64,000 nucleotides of DNA from NCBI RefSeq assembly GCF_014396785.1, contig NZ_CP060718.1:764501-828500 (forward strand), in the 5' to 3' direction. Positions 54,394 to 64,000 of this stretch are shown piece after piece. This stretch comes from Sphingomonas lutea. GTDB lineage: Bacteria > Pseudomonadota > Alphaproteobacteria > Sphingomonadales > Sphingomonadaceae. The notes under the pieces were generated by a model. The model saw nothing but the letters and a program-made list of their open reading frames with translations, searched no databases and was not told the origin of the DNA. Each line of letters opens with the position of its first letter. Position 1 is the stretch's first letter. The position numbers were made by a program, and so were the translations under genes.

Positions 54394-55756
54394 CGTCCTC
54401 GACCGGATCCTTGCGCGCAAACGGACCGAAGTCGCGGCCCGGCGGCGGACGATCGCGCCGCCGCCACCATCGGTGCGCTCGCTCAAGACGGCGCTGGCCC
54501 GGCCCGACGCGCGCTTCATCATGGAGGTCAAGCCGCGATCCCCATCGGGCCATGTCGCCCGCTATTCGGTGGAGGAAGCAAGCGCCGCTTATGCGCCCGT
54601 CGCGGACGCCATCAGCGTGTTGACCGACAGCGGCGACTTTGGCGGGTCGCTCGACGACATCGGCCGGGTCCGGGAACAGTTCGATGGACCCATCCTGGCC
54701 AAGGATTTCGTGATCGACGCGTTCCAGGTGCCCGAAGCCCGCGCGGCGGGCGCGGACGCGGTGCTGGCGATGCTGTCGGTGCTCGACGACTCGCTGGCCA
54801 GCGAGGTGATGGCAGCAGCCCGGCGGCTGGCGATGGACGTGCTGGTCGAGGTCCACGACGAGACAGAAATGGCGCGCGCCATTGCCCTCGGCGCCGACAT
54901 CATCGGGATCAACAACCGCGACCTCAAGACCCTGCAGACCGACCTCCGAGTTACCGAGCGGCTAGCGCCGCTGGCTCCGGAGGGCGTCCTGGTGGTCGCC
55001 GAATCAGGCATTGCCTCGCGAGCCGACGTGATGCGCCTGTCGCCGCTGGTCGATGCTTTCCTGGTCGGTTCCTCGCTGATGGCGGCCGATGACATCGGCG
55101 GCGCAGCGCGGTCGCTGATCCATGGTCGGGTCAAGATTTGCGGACTGACACGCGAGGAAGACGTCGAGGCGGTCATTCGGGCCGGCGCGACGCATGCCGG
55201 GCTGATCCTTGTGCCGGATACGCCGCGCGCGCTGTCGCTCGACGCCGCGCGGCCGCTAGCCATGCTCGCGCGGCGCGGCGGCCTGAAGACGGTCGGCGTG
55301 TTTCGGGATGAGGAGTCGGCCCAGGTGATCGCCGCCGCGCGCGCACTGCAGCTCGACGCCATCCAATTGCATGGACGCGAGTCTGCCCGCGAGATTGCGC
55401 AATTTCGGTCGTGCTTGCCGCCAAGTGTCGAAATCTGGGCGGTGCGGGGCATCGACGAGAATATGATCGAACCGCCCCGTAATGCCGATCGGAGCTTATT
55501 TGACACTCGGGTAGGAGACCGTTGCGGCGGATCGGGGATCGCCTTCGACTGGGACAGGCTGCGCACCGACCCCGAGCTTCCCGGCGCGTTCATTTCGGGA
55601 GGACTGAACGCTGCCAACATCGGCGGCGCGGCGAAGCTTGGCGCGCACGGCCTTGACCTGTCGTCGGGGGTCGAGTCGGCGCCGGGAATCAAAGATCAGG
55701 CCAAGCTCGCGGGATTGTTCGACGCCTTGCGGCCACCAGCGCGGAGGGCCGCATGA
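54386..55756 (+). CDS. trpCF: Bifunctional indole-3-glycerol-phosphate synthase / phosphoribosylanthranilate isomerase
   Basis: 456 residues made of two fused TIM barrels. The IGPS half (about 1-250) has the [12 protein letters not shown] block, [31 protein letters not shown] and VAESGIASR. The PRAI half (about 250-456) begins [12 protein letters not shown] and continues with [31 protein letters not shown] and [15 protein letters not shown]. It catalyses the isomerisation and ring-closure steps in series. The fusion is the enterobacterial form; alphaproteobacteria usually keep trpC and trpF apart. The stop overlaps the trpB ATG. Confidence 0.96.
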   Translation: MADVLDRILARKRTEVAARRRTIAPPPPSVRSLKTALARPDARFIMEVKPRSPSGHVARYSVEEASAAYAPVADAISVLTDSGDFGGSLDDIGRVREQFDGPILAKDFVIDAFQVPEARAAGADAVLAMLSVLDDSLASEVMAAARRLAMDVLVEVHDETEMARAIALGADIIGINNRDLKTLQTDLRVTERLAPLAPEGVLVVAESGIASRADVMRLSPLVDAFLVGSSLMAADDIGGAARSLIHGRVKICGLTREEDVEAVIRAGATHAGLILVPDTPRALSLDAARPLAMLARRGGLKTVGVFRDEESAQVIAAARALQLDAIQLHGRESAREIAQFRSCLPPSVEIWAVRGIDENMIEPPRNADRSLFDTRVGDRCGGSGIAFDWDRLRTDPELPGAFISGGLNAANIGGAAKLGAHGLDLSSGVESAPGIKDQAKLAGLFDALRPPARRAA

Positions 55757-56937
55757 AGTTCGACGGACGATTTGGGCGCTTTGGCGGGGCCTATGTGCCG
55801 GAAATATTGGTTCCCGCCCTGGAACAGCTGGAAGCCGCCTTTATCGAGGCGCAACAGGACCCTGGCTTCGCGGCCGAACTTGGCGATCTCTTGTCGACCT
55901 ACGCCGGCCGGCCGACGCCGCTGACGCGCTGCCGCAATCTTTCGCGCGGGAAGACCCGCATTTACCTGAAGCGCGAGGATCTGCTTCACGGCGGCGCGCA
56001 CAAGACCAATCAGGTGTTGGCACAGGCGCTCCTTGCGCGGCGGATGGGAAAGACCCGACTGATTGCCGAGACCGGAGCCGGCCAGCACGGGGTGGCGACT
56101 GCCATCGCCGGCGCCTTGTTCGGGCTCGAGACCTGCATCTACATGGGCGCGGACGATGTCGAGCGGCAGCAGCTCAACGTCTTTCGCATGCAGTTGATGG
56201 GCGCAACCGTCGTTCCCGTTACCACCGGGGGCCGGACGCTGAAGGACGCCGTCAACGAGGCGCTGCGCGATTGGACGGCATCGTTCGAGACCAGCCATTA
56301 TCTGCTCGGGACCGTCGCCGGCCCGCATCCCTTTCCGCTGATGGTGCGCGAATATCAGAGGGTCATCGGCAAGGAAGCGCGCGAGCAGATTCTGGGGATC
56401 GAGGGGCGCCTGCCCGACGCGGTGATTGCCTGCGTCGGCGGCGGGTCGAACGCGATCGGCCTGTTCAGCGATTTCATCGGTGACGAAAAGGTGGCGCTGA
56501 TCGGGGTCGAGGCCGCCGGCAAGGGCCTGTCCGGGCGCGAGCATGGCGCGACCATCCTGAAAGGCCGTCCGGGGATTTTGCACGGGGCCGAAACGCTGGT
56601 GCTGCAGGATGCCGACGGCCAGATCGACGACACATGGTCGGTGTCGGCGGGCCTCGACTATCCGGCCGTGGGACCGGAACATGCTTTCCTCAAGGAAAGC
56701 GGTCGCGCGGAATATGTCGGGGTGACCGACGATCAGGCGCTTGCGGCCTTCGTCGCGCTCGCGCGGGGGGAGGGCATCCTGGGGGCGTTCGAAAGCTGCC
56801 ACGCCCTGGCGCATGCCCTGCAGCTGGCACGGGCCGGCGAGGATCGCATCATCCTGGTCAACCTGTCGGGACGCGGCGACAAGGATGTTGCGCAGGCCCA
56901 AACCCTGCTCGGCGATCGAGAAAGAAACGCAGCATGA
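55753..56937 (+). CDS. trpB: Tryptophan synthase beta chain
   Basis: PLP enzyme joining indole and serine. 394 residues; the cofactor Lys84 lies in GGAHKTNQ, the substrate loop in [12 protein letters not shown], and phosphate binding in [10 protein letters not shown]. Translationally coupled at both ends: ATGA overlaps with trpCF upstream and with trpA downstream. Confidence 0.98.
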   Translation: MKFDGRFGRFGGAYVPEILVPALEQLEAAFIEAQQDPGFAAELGDLLSTYAGRPTPLTRCRNLSRGKTRIYLKREDLLHGGAHKTNQVLAQALLARRMGKTRLIAETGAGQHGVATAIAGALFGLETCIYMGADDVERQQLNVFRMQLMGATVVPVTTGGRTLKDAVNEALRDWTASFETSHYLLGTVAGPHPFPLMVREYQRVIGKEAREQILGIEGRLPDAVIACVGGGSNAIGLFSDFIGDEKVALIGVEAAGKGLSGREHGATILKGRPGILHGAETLVLQDADGQIDDTWSVSAGLDYPAVGPEHAFLKESGRAEYVGVTDDQALAAFVALARGEGILGAFESCHALAHALQLARAGEDRIILVNLSGRGDKDVAQAQTLLGDRERNAA

Positions 56938-57784
56938 CAAGCCGCTACGCCGACATGTTCGGGAGCCGCGCGCGAGACGGTGAAGGCGCGCTCGGAATCT
57001 TCACCATGCTCGGCGATCCGGACCCGGGAAGCTGTCTGGCCTGTCTCGACGCGATCGTGGCCGGTGGGGCGGATATGGTCGAGGTCGGCATTCCGTTCAG
57101 CGACCCAATCGCCGATGGACCGGTGATCCAGGCCGCTGCCGAGCGCGCGCTGCGGGCGGGCGTACGTACCGCCGATTGCCTCGAAATGATCGCCGACTTC
57201 AGACAGCGGCATCCGACAGTGCCGCTGGGCGTCTTGACCTACGCGAACCTAGTCGTGGCGCGCGGCATCGACGCATTTTGCCAACAACTGGCGGACGCAG
57301 GCGGCGACAGCCTGTTGATCGCTGACGTTCCGAGCATCGAAGTCGGCCCTTATGCCGCGGCCGCCCGGCGGGCCGCGCTCGACCTAGTCATGATCGCTGC
57401 CACCAATACGCCCGGCGCAACGCTCCAGCGCATCGCTGCCGCAGGGTCAGGCTATACCTATTGTGTGGCGCGAGCCGGGGTGACCGGTGCCGACCGCGAA
57501 GTTCATTTCAATGGCCACCCCGCGCTCTTTGCAGCGCTTGCGGCGGCAGGGGCGCCGCCCCCGTCCTGGGGTTCGGTATCGCCACGCCCGACCACGTTCG
57601 CACGGCGATCGATTCGGGCGCGGCCGGGGTGATCAGCGGATCGGCCATCGTGCGGCAGATCGCGGAGGGGATTTCGGTTGAGCGCCTAAGGTCGCAGGTT
57701 GCGTCGCTGAAGCAGGCTACCCGGCCTTTGGCGGCTGCAACGCTTTCTGGGCCAGCGGGGCAACGCGTTCGGCCATGCGCCTGA
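56934..57784 (+). CDS. trpA: Tryptophan synthase alpha chain (one frame break)
   Basis: Cleaves indole-3-glycerol phosphate to indole for Trp[13 protein letters not shown], the catalytic Glu in [15 protein letters not shown], and [13 protein letters not shown] are clear. After [11 protein letters not shown] the frame shifts: as written it soon terminates at 57632, while the true continuation [30 protein letters not shown] is in the next frame and is reached by adding one C to the C5 run at 57558-57562. The continued frame ends at 57784, giving about 283 residues, some 15-20 more than usual, and overlapping the end of the convergent tesA by 68 bases. Confidence 0.92.
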
Positions 57785-58424
57785 TCCCCGCGGGATTGGG
57801 ATGGAGGCCGTCGGCCAGCAGCAGCTTGGGATCGGTGATGATCCCGTCCATGAAGAAGGGGTCGAGCGTCGCCCCATATTTTCTGGCGAGGTCGGGGTAG
57901 ATGCTGTCGAAGCTGCGGACATAGGCATCGCCCAGGCTGCGCGGGGCCATCATGCCGGTGAGCAGGACGGGGATGCCGCGCTTCTGAAGCTCGGCCAGAA
58001 CGGCGTCGAGATTGCGGCGCGTTCCGGCGGGGTCGAGCCCGCGCAGGGCATCGTTGGCGCCAAGACCGACGATGACCAGGTCGGGCTTCCGGTCCAGCCC
58101 GTCGAGCGTGAAAGCCAGGCGCGCTCGGCCGCCCGCGCTGGTGTCGCCTGAGACGCCGGCATTGACCACCCGGGCGCGAACGCCGCGCGCTTCCAGCGCT
58201 TGTTCGAGAACGGATGGAAAGCTTTCGTTCTGGTCGACGCCGTAACCGGCGTAGAGGCTGTCGCCCAAGGCCAGCACGAGCCGCTCATCACCGACCGGGG
58301 CGGCGGTTGTCGCCCCCTCGACAGACGTGTTTGCCTGTTCGACCGGCGGCGCCTGCGCCGGCTTCGAACAGGCGATCGTCAATTGAAGCGGCAGCAAGAG
58401 CATCACATATCGCGCGGCAATCAT
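57717..58424 (-). CDS. tesA: SGNH-family esterase/thioesterase (TesA-like arylesterase), lipoprotein
   Basis: Periplasmic multifunctional esterase/lysophospholipase/acyl-CoA thioesterase family. 235 residues. The N-terminus MIAARYVMLLLPLQLTIAC ends in a lipobox-like cysteine, so the protein is probably lipidated, unlike E. coli TesA. The SGNH blocks are ALGDSLYAGYG (nucleophile Ser), VNAGVSGDTS, GLGANDAL and DGLHPNPAG (Asp/His). An in-frame ATG at 58442 is an alternative start. It diverges from the YbbA-like ATPase gene, the arrangement tesA / ybbA-ybbP found in E. coli. Confidence 0.92.
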   Translation of the reverse strand: MIAARYVMLLLPLQLTIACSKPAQAPPVEQANTSVEGATTAAPVGDERLVLALGDSLYAGYGVDQNESFPSVLEQALEARGVRARVVNAGVSGDTSAGGRARLAFTLDGLDRKPDLVIVGLGANDALRGLDPAGTRRNLDAVLAELQKRGIPVLLTGMMAPRSLGDAYVRSFDSIYPDLARKYGATLDPFFMDGIITDPKLLLADGLHPNPAGIRRMAERVAPLAQKALQPPKAG

Positions 58425-58446
58425 TGTCTTGCGGGGTCCCATTTTT

Positions 58447-59144
<698 letters not shown>

Positions 59145-59148
<4 letters not shown>

Positions 59149-61644
59149 GCGGGCGCTGGGCCTTTGCCGCGCGGCTTGCCCGGCGCGACCTCAACCGCAG
59201 CCTGCGCGGGCTGAGGCTGCTGTTCCTGTGCATTTTCCTGGGCGTCGCCACCCTGGCCGCGATCGGCAGCCTGACGTCGGCGATCACCGGCGAACTGGCG
59301 GACCGCGGCCGCGTGATCCTGGGCGGCGACCTGCAAGTCGGCATGTCGCAGCGCCGGGCGACGGCGGAGGAGCGCGCGGCGCTGGCCCGCGCCGGCACGC
59401 TGAGCGAGACGATCCGCCTTCGCTCCATGGCGCGCGCGGCGGATGGATCGGCAGTGCTGGCCGAGCTGAAGGCGGTGGACGCGCTTTATCCGTTGTACGG
59501 CACCTTGCGCGTCGATGGCCGTCCGGCTCGTGCGCCGACCGCCGATGCGATCTTCATCGCGCCCGAGCTTGGCGAGCGGCTGTCGGTCGGCAGGGGCGAA
59601 ACGCTGCGCTTCGGCAATACCGATTTCCGCGTCGCGGGGATTGTCGACGAGGAGCCCGACCGGATCGGCGAGGGCTTCACCTTGGGTCCGGTGGCGATCG
59701 TTTCGAGCGAGGGTCTCGCGCGGACCGGGCTGATCCAGCCGGGGAGCCTGTACGACACGCGCTATCGCTTGAAGCTTCCGCCGAGCAGCGACCCCAAGGC
59801 GGTAACCGAGGCGATGAAGGCGCGTTTCCCCGCCGCGAGCTGGGAGTTCCGCGACCGCGACCGTGGCGCACCGGGCGCGAGCCGTTTCTTCGATCGGCTG
59901 GGCCAGTTCCTGACCTTGGTCGGGCTGGCGGCGCTGATCATTGCCGGGATCGGGGTCAGCAATGGCGTCGCATCCTATCTGCGCCAGAAGCAGGACGGGA
60001 TCGCGACGCTAAAGATGCTGGGCGCGACGTCGGCGGACATCGGGCGCGTCTATTTCGTGCAGATCGGGCTGGTGACGCTGGCCGCGACGCTTTGCGGGCT
60101 GGCGGTCGGCGCTCTTCTGCCGCCGCTGGCAATCGCCATCGCCGGCGACCTGTTGCCGGTCCGACCGGGCTTCCAGCTGCATCCGCTGCCCTTGCTGGTG
60201 AGCGCGGCCTACGGATTGCTGATGGCGCTGATGTTCGTGCTTCTGCCCTTGGGCCGCGCGCGGCGGCAGCCGGTGGCGACCCTGTTTCGCGAGATGATCG
60301 CGGAGAATCGCACGCCCGACCGGCGTACCCTGCTGATGGTCGCCGGGGCCGGGCGGCGATCGTCGCGCTGGCGGTGGGGACGTCGGACAATCCGCTGTTT
60401 GCCGCGTCGATAATCGGCGCGATCGCAGGCACGGTGCTGCTGCTGGCGGGGCTGGGCTGGCTCGTGCGGCGCGCGGCGCGGGCGGTGCCGCGGCCGCGGC
60501 GGCCGTTGCTTCGGCTGGCGCTGACCGGGCTTCACCGGCCGGGCGCGCAGACAGTCGGGCTGGTGGTCGCGCTTGGCCTTGCACTCACCCTGTTCGTGAC
60601 GCTGGCGGCGGTGCAGACGAGCCTGTCAGCAGAAATCGACCGCGCCGTGCCCGAGCGCGCGCCCGACCAGTTCGTGCTCGACATTCCGGCGACCGAACGC
60701 GCGCGCTTCGAGGGGCTGGTGCGGCAGACCGCGCCGGCCGCCGACCTCAACGTCGTGCCCAATCTGCGCGGCACGATCACCGCCTACGGCAACACGCGCG
60801 TGGCGGACTTGAAGGCGCTGCCCGACGGCGCCTGGTTCCTGCGCGGCGAGCGCGGCGTAACCTACAGCCCCGGCGTCCCGAAGGCAGCGAGGTGGTCGCG
60901 GGCACATGGTGGCCGGCCGATTATCGCGGCCGGCCACTCGTCTCGCTCGACCGCGAGGCGGCGGAAATCCTCGGCCTGGGCGTCGGCGATCGCATGACGG
61001 TGAGCGTGCTAGGCCGCGAGATCGAGGCGCGCATCGCCTCACTGCGCGAGATCCACTGGGACACGATGGGCTTCAACTACATCCTCGTATTCCCGCCATC
61101 GACGCTGCAGAGCGCACCGCACAACCTCGCAGCGACGATCAGCGGGGACGTGGCGCGCCAGCCCGAGCTTACGCGCGCCGTTCTGCGTACCTTCCCGTCC
61201 GCCTCGATCGTCGATGTCGGCGAGCTGATTTCCGAGGTCGGCACGATCCTCGAGCAAATGGCGGCGGCAATCCTGGTCGCGGCATCGGTTGCGGTGCTGG
61301 CGGGGATCGCGGTGCTGATCGGGGCGCTCGCCGCGTCGCGCCAGGCGCGCAGCTACGATAGCGTCATTCTGAAGACGCTAGGGGCGACCCGCGCGCAGGT
61401 GCTGGGGACGCAAGTGCTCGAATATGCGCTGATTGCGTTGCTCCTCTCGGGTGCGGCGCTGGTGCTTGGCCTGACGGGGGCGTGGTTCGTCATCGTTCAG
61501 CTGTTCGAATTCACCTGGAGCCCGGACTGGGCGATCATCCTTGCCACGCTCGGCGCGGGCGCGTTCCTGACCCTGACGATCGCGCTGCTGGGATCGCTGC
61601 CGCTGCTCAACCTTCGTCCAGCAGCGGCGCTTCGATCGCTCTAG
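59145..61644 (+). CDS. FtsX/MacB-like ABC permease, YbbP-like (two frame breaks)
   Basis: Large inner-membrane permease of the mechanotransmission class with two FtsX repeats. Segment 1 (59145 to about 60350) holds the first helix (LLFLCIFLGVATLAAIGS), a periplasmic MacB-PCD domain and the first FtsX helices (FLTLVGLAALIIAGIGVSNGVASYLRQKQDGIATLKMLGAT). Segment 2 (to about 60880, LRLALTGLHRPGAQTVGLVVALGLALTLF) and segment 3 (VVAGTWWPADYRG through SYDSVILKTLGATRAQVLGTQ) are each in the next frame. One extra G near 60351-60353 and one extra C near 60877-60879 give a single 833-residue protein, close to the E. coli YbbP length. The transported substrate is unknown. Confidence 0.9.
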
Positions 61645-61753
61645 CGCGGCCCCCGGTCACTGGCGCATGGATTTTCCGGTTCACATCGCCCAAGGCTGCG
61701 CCGAAGAATCCCCGTTGCAGCGAGAGAGTTCGCCAAATTGAAAGTCCGCGACG

Positions 61754-63667
61754 ATGTTGGCTGAGGCCGGGCTCGCCGCGCTATGGCTGGCGGCGGCGCT
61801 GGCCGCGTTCCAGTTGATCCTGGCCGGCGCGGGGGTTGCGCGCGGGAGCGGTGAGGCGATGGCCGCCGTGCGACCCGTCGCCATCGTCCAGGGCCTGCTT
61901 GCCGCGTTGGCGATGGCGATCCTGATCCTCCTGTTCCTGCGCAGTGACATGAGCGTCCTTCTGGTCGCGACCAACAGCCATTCGGCCAAGCCGTGGCTGT
62001 ACAAGTTCGCCGGCGCGTGGGGGAATCACGAAGGGTCGATGCTGCTGTGGGTGACCGTCCTCGGCCTCGCCGGCGCGGCGGTCGCCATGCTCGAACAGCG
62101 GCTGAAGCAGCCGACATTGATCGCCACGCTGGGCGCGCAGGCGGCGATTGCACTCGGTTTCTACGCCTTCCTGCTGTTTTCCTCCAACCCGTTTGCGCGG
62201 CTCAATCCCGCGCCGATCGAGGGCAATGGGCTGAACCCGCTGCTGCAGGACCCCGGCCTCGCCTTCCATCCGCCGACGCTCTATTTCGGCTATGTCGGCA
62301 TCTCGATCGCATTTTCCTTCGCGGTGGGGGCGATGATCACGCGCGACGTCGGCCCGGCGTTCGCGCGGGCGATGCGGCCGTGGATCCTCGCCGCGTGGAT
62401 CTTCCTCACGCTCGGAATCGCGGCGGGCAGCTACTGGGCTTATTATGAGCTGGGGTGGGGCGGCTGGTGGTTCTGGGACCCGGTCGAAAATGCCTCGCTC
62501 ATGCCGTGGCTGGCGGCGACGGCCTTGCTCCATTCGGTGACGGTGCTGGCGACGCGCGACGGGTTGCGGGCGTGGACCGTGCTGCTCGCGGTGGTCGCCT
62601 TTTCGATGTCGATGGTCGGCACCTTCCTGGTGCGGTCGGGCATCCTGACATCCGTCCATGCCTTTGCCGTCGATCCGGAGCGCGGCACCTTCATCCTTGC
62701 ATTGCTGCTGATCTACATCGGCGGCGCGCTGCTGCTATTCGCGCTGCGCGCCGGGACGATCCGCGAAGGCGCAACGTTCGAACTCGTCAGTCGCGAAGGC
62801 GCGCTGGTGATGAACAATTTGCTGCTGTCGGTGATCCTTGGCGTGGTGCTGGTGGGGACGCTCTACCCGATCGCCGCCGCCGCACTTGGCGTGCAATTGT
62901 CGGTTGGGCCGCCGTTCTTCGACAAGACCGCAGGGCCGATTGCGCTCGTGCTCGTCGCGCTGATGGCGCTTGGGCCGCTGCTGCGCTGGCGGCGGGACGA
63001 TGCCGGCGCGGCGGTCAGGCGCGCGGCAGTGCCGATCGGCGTCAGCGCCGCGACGCTGGCCGCCTTGCTCATGCTCGCGCCCGGCATTCGCTTGCTGCCA
63101 TTGCTTGGACTGGTCTTCGCAGCGGGCGTCGCGGTGGCGAGCGTGGCGCCGCTGTGGGGCCGCAACCTCCGGCGCACGCCGCTGTTCACCTACGGCATGG
63201 TCGTCGCGCATTTCGGGATTGCCGTGGCACTGGCGGGGATGGCGTCGGACAGCGCCTTTACCAAAGAGACGCTGGTCGCCCCGCGCCCCGGCGAAACGCA
63301 TCGCGTCGGCCCGTATCGCGTGACCTTCGAGGGCGTCTTTCCAGCAGTCGGTGAAAATTGGTCGGCGCTGGAAGCGCGCCTCCGGGTCCAGCGCGGCGAC
63401 GGGGACGCTTTCATCCTGCGCCCGCAATCGCGCTTCTTTTCGAGCCCGCCGATGGTCACCAGCGAATCCAAAATTTCGACGGCGGTCGATGGCCAGCTGT
63501 ACACCGTCCTCGGCCAGCAGGACGGATCGGGCCGGTGGCAGCTGCGCTTGTGGTGGAAGCCGTTCGTCACATTGATCTGGCTGGGCGGGTTCCTCGTCGC
63601 GCTGGGCGGCGCGCTGTCGCTGATCGGGCGCGTGCGGCGGGACCGGCGCGGAGTGGTGCGGGCATGA
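61754..63667 (+). CDS. ccmF: Cytochrome c-type biogenesis heme lyase CcmF
   Basis: Inner-membrane subunit of the system I cytochrome c maturation complex that attaches heme to apocytochrome. 637 residues with about 14-15 helices; the WWD heme-handling domain reads GWGGWWFWDPVENASLMPWL, and NPFARLNPAPIEGNGLNPLLQDPGLAFHPP precedes it. Its stop overlaps the ccmG ATG (ATGA). ccmE, usually just upstream, is not there. Confidence 0.96.
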   Translation: MLAEAGLAALWLAAALAAFQLILAGAGVARGSGEAMAAVRPVAIVQGLLAALAMAILILLFLRSDMSVLLVATNSHSAKPWLYKFAGAWGNHEGSMLLWVTVLGLAGAAVAMLEQRLKQPTLIATLGAQAAIALGFYAFLLFSSNPFARLNPAPIEGNGLNPLLQDPGLAFHPPTLYFGYVGISIAFSFAVGAMITRDVGPAFARAMRPWILAAWIFLTLGIAAGSYWAYYELGWGGWWFWDPVENASLMPWLAATALLHSVTVLATRDGLRAWTVLLAVVAFSMSMVGTFLVRSGILTSVHAFAVDPERGTFILALLLIYIGGALLLFALRAGTIREGATFELVSREGALVMNNLLLSVILGVVLVGTLYPIAAAALGVQLSVGPPFFDKTAGPIALVLVALMALGPLLRWRRDDAGAAVRRAAVPIGVSAATLAALLMLAPGIRLLPLLGLVFAAGVAVASVAPLWGRNLRRTPLFTYGMVVAHFGIAVALAGMASDSAFTKETLVAPRPGETHRVGPYRVTFEGVFPAVGENWSALEARLRVQRGDGDAFILRPQSRFFSSPPMVTSESKISTAVDGQLYTVLGQQDGSGRWQLRLWWKPFVTLIWLGGFLVALGGALSLIGRVRRDRRGVVRA

Positions 63668-64000
63668 AGCGCGCACTTCTGTGGCTGCCCGCGGTGGCGT
63701 TCGTCGGGCTCATTGCCCTGCTTGCCAGCGGCCTGTTCACGCCCGCCGACCGGACGGTCCGTTCGGCATTGATCGGCCAGCCGCTGCCGCAATTCGCCTT
63801 GCCGCCGATCGTCGCGGGAATGCCGGGCCTGGCGAGCAGCGACTTCGGCAAGGGCGAGCCGCGGCTGATCAACGTCTTTGCCAGCTGGTGCGCGCCATGC
63901 ATCACCGAAGCGCCGGTACTGATGCAGCTTAAGCAGGCCGGCGTGAAGATCGACGGCGTCGCCGTCCGCGACACCGCGCCCGCGCTGGAGCGGTTCCTCG
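63664..64000 (+). CDS. ccmG: Thiol:disulfide interchange protein CcmG/DsbE (5' part)
   Basis: Membrane-anchored periplasmic thioredoxin that reduces the heme-binding cysteines of apocytochrome c. The reading frame runs off the end of the window after 112 codons. An N-terminal signal anchor (LLWLPAVAFVGLIALLASGLF) is followed by a thioredoxin fold with PRLINVFASWCAPCITEAPVL, containing the WCAPC active site. ATGA coupling with ccmF supports the name. Confidence 0.95.
   Translation, partial: MKRALLWLPAVAFVGLIALLASGLFTPADRTVRSALIGQPLPQFALPPIVAGMPGLASSDFGKGEPRLINVFASWCAPCITEAPVLMQLKQAGVKIDGVAVRDTAPALERFL

Noticed and set aside
60892..61644. Separate permease gene starting at 60892
   Set aside because: It is the C-terminal third of the YbbP-like permease, joined to the upstream part by one missing base, and has no start signal of its own.

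Overview
The window is GC-rich, densely packed bacterial DNA whose gene content and protein style point to an alphaproteobacterium of the order Sphingomonadales. The pointers are the hflK-hflC-deg cluster, a FecI/FecR-type sigma pair, a TonB-dependent receptor, an HWE-type histidine kinase, QueF, a receiver-less CtrA-like DNA-binding protein and, above all, a bacterial sphingolipid locus (serine palmitoyltransferase, dedicated acyl carrier protein and an SDR reductase). I assign no species.

Layout. 1-4.75 kb: the end of DNA ligase D, an HWE kinase and a penicillin-acylase family hydrolase. 4.75-8.05 kb (minus): rsmE-gshA-pip, followed by the decayed remnant of a VOC/glyoxalase gene. 8.07-10.35 kb: ubiA and pmbA. 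10.34-11.74 kb (minus): a CoA-binding protein and the Mrp Fe-S carrier. 11.8-19.5 kb: hflK-hflC-deg, a HerA-like ATPase, an NTF2-like protein and an OPT transporter. 19.5-26.96 kb: queF, sseA, a wHTH regulator, a DUF3035-type lipoprotein, lspA, an ileS carrying repeat insertions, and ribF. 27.0-29.2 kb: rpsM-rpsK-rpoA with its own candidate promoter and terminator and no rplQ. 29.3-34 kb: a Met-rich lipoprotein, a J-domain-like protein, an ECF sigma factor and a FecR/TonB-C fusion. 34-43 kb: the envelope-lipid block, lptG-lptF, a lipid kinase, a Tam41-like nucleotidyltransferase, a hybrid histidine kinase, spt, acp and an SDR. 43.2-49.3 kb: obgE, nhaA, a retropepsin-like protease, a TetR/metal-dependent hydrolase pair, a GNAT enzyme, rpmA and rplU. 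49.6-52.9 kb: a TonB-dependent receptor and hspQ. 53-57.8 kb: tRNA-Ser(CGA), then a trp operon (trpD, trpC-trpF fusion, trpB, trpA) behind a leader peptide and an attenuator-like terminator. 57.7-64 kb: tesA divergent from a YbbA/YbbP-type ABC exporter, then ccmF and the start of ccmG.

Three things stand out. First, the sphingolipid block joins a ceramide/diacylglycerol-type kinase and a Tam41-like cytidylyltransferase candidate to spt-acp-SDR and lptFG, which suggests an anionic phosphosphingolipid pathway. Second, short palindromic repeats of at least five families are scattered here, and two families sit inside ileS and are translated. Third, the trp operon has a leader peptide with three tandem Trp codons and a switchable terminator.

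Data caution. Eight reading-frame breaks (the VOC remnant, deg, ileS, the J-domain gene, trpD, trpA, and two in the ABC permease) are each repaired by adding one base, and at least six of them lie in or beside a G or C run. The uniform direction suggests consensus errors rather than real mutations. Those genes are annotated here as single, probably intact genes with the break noted.
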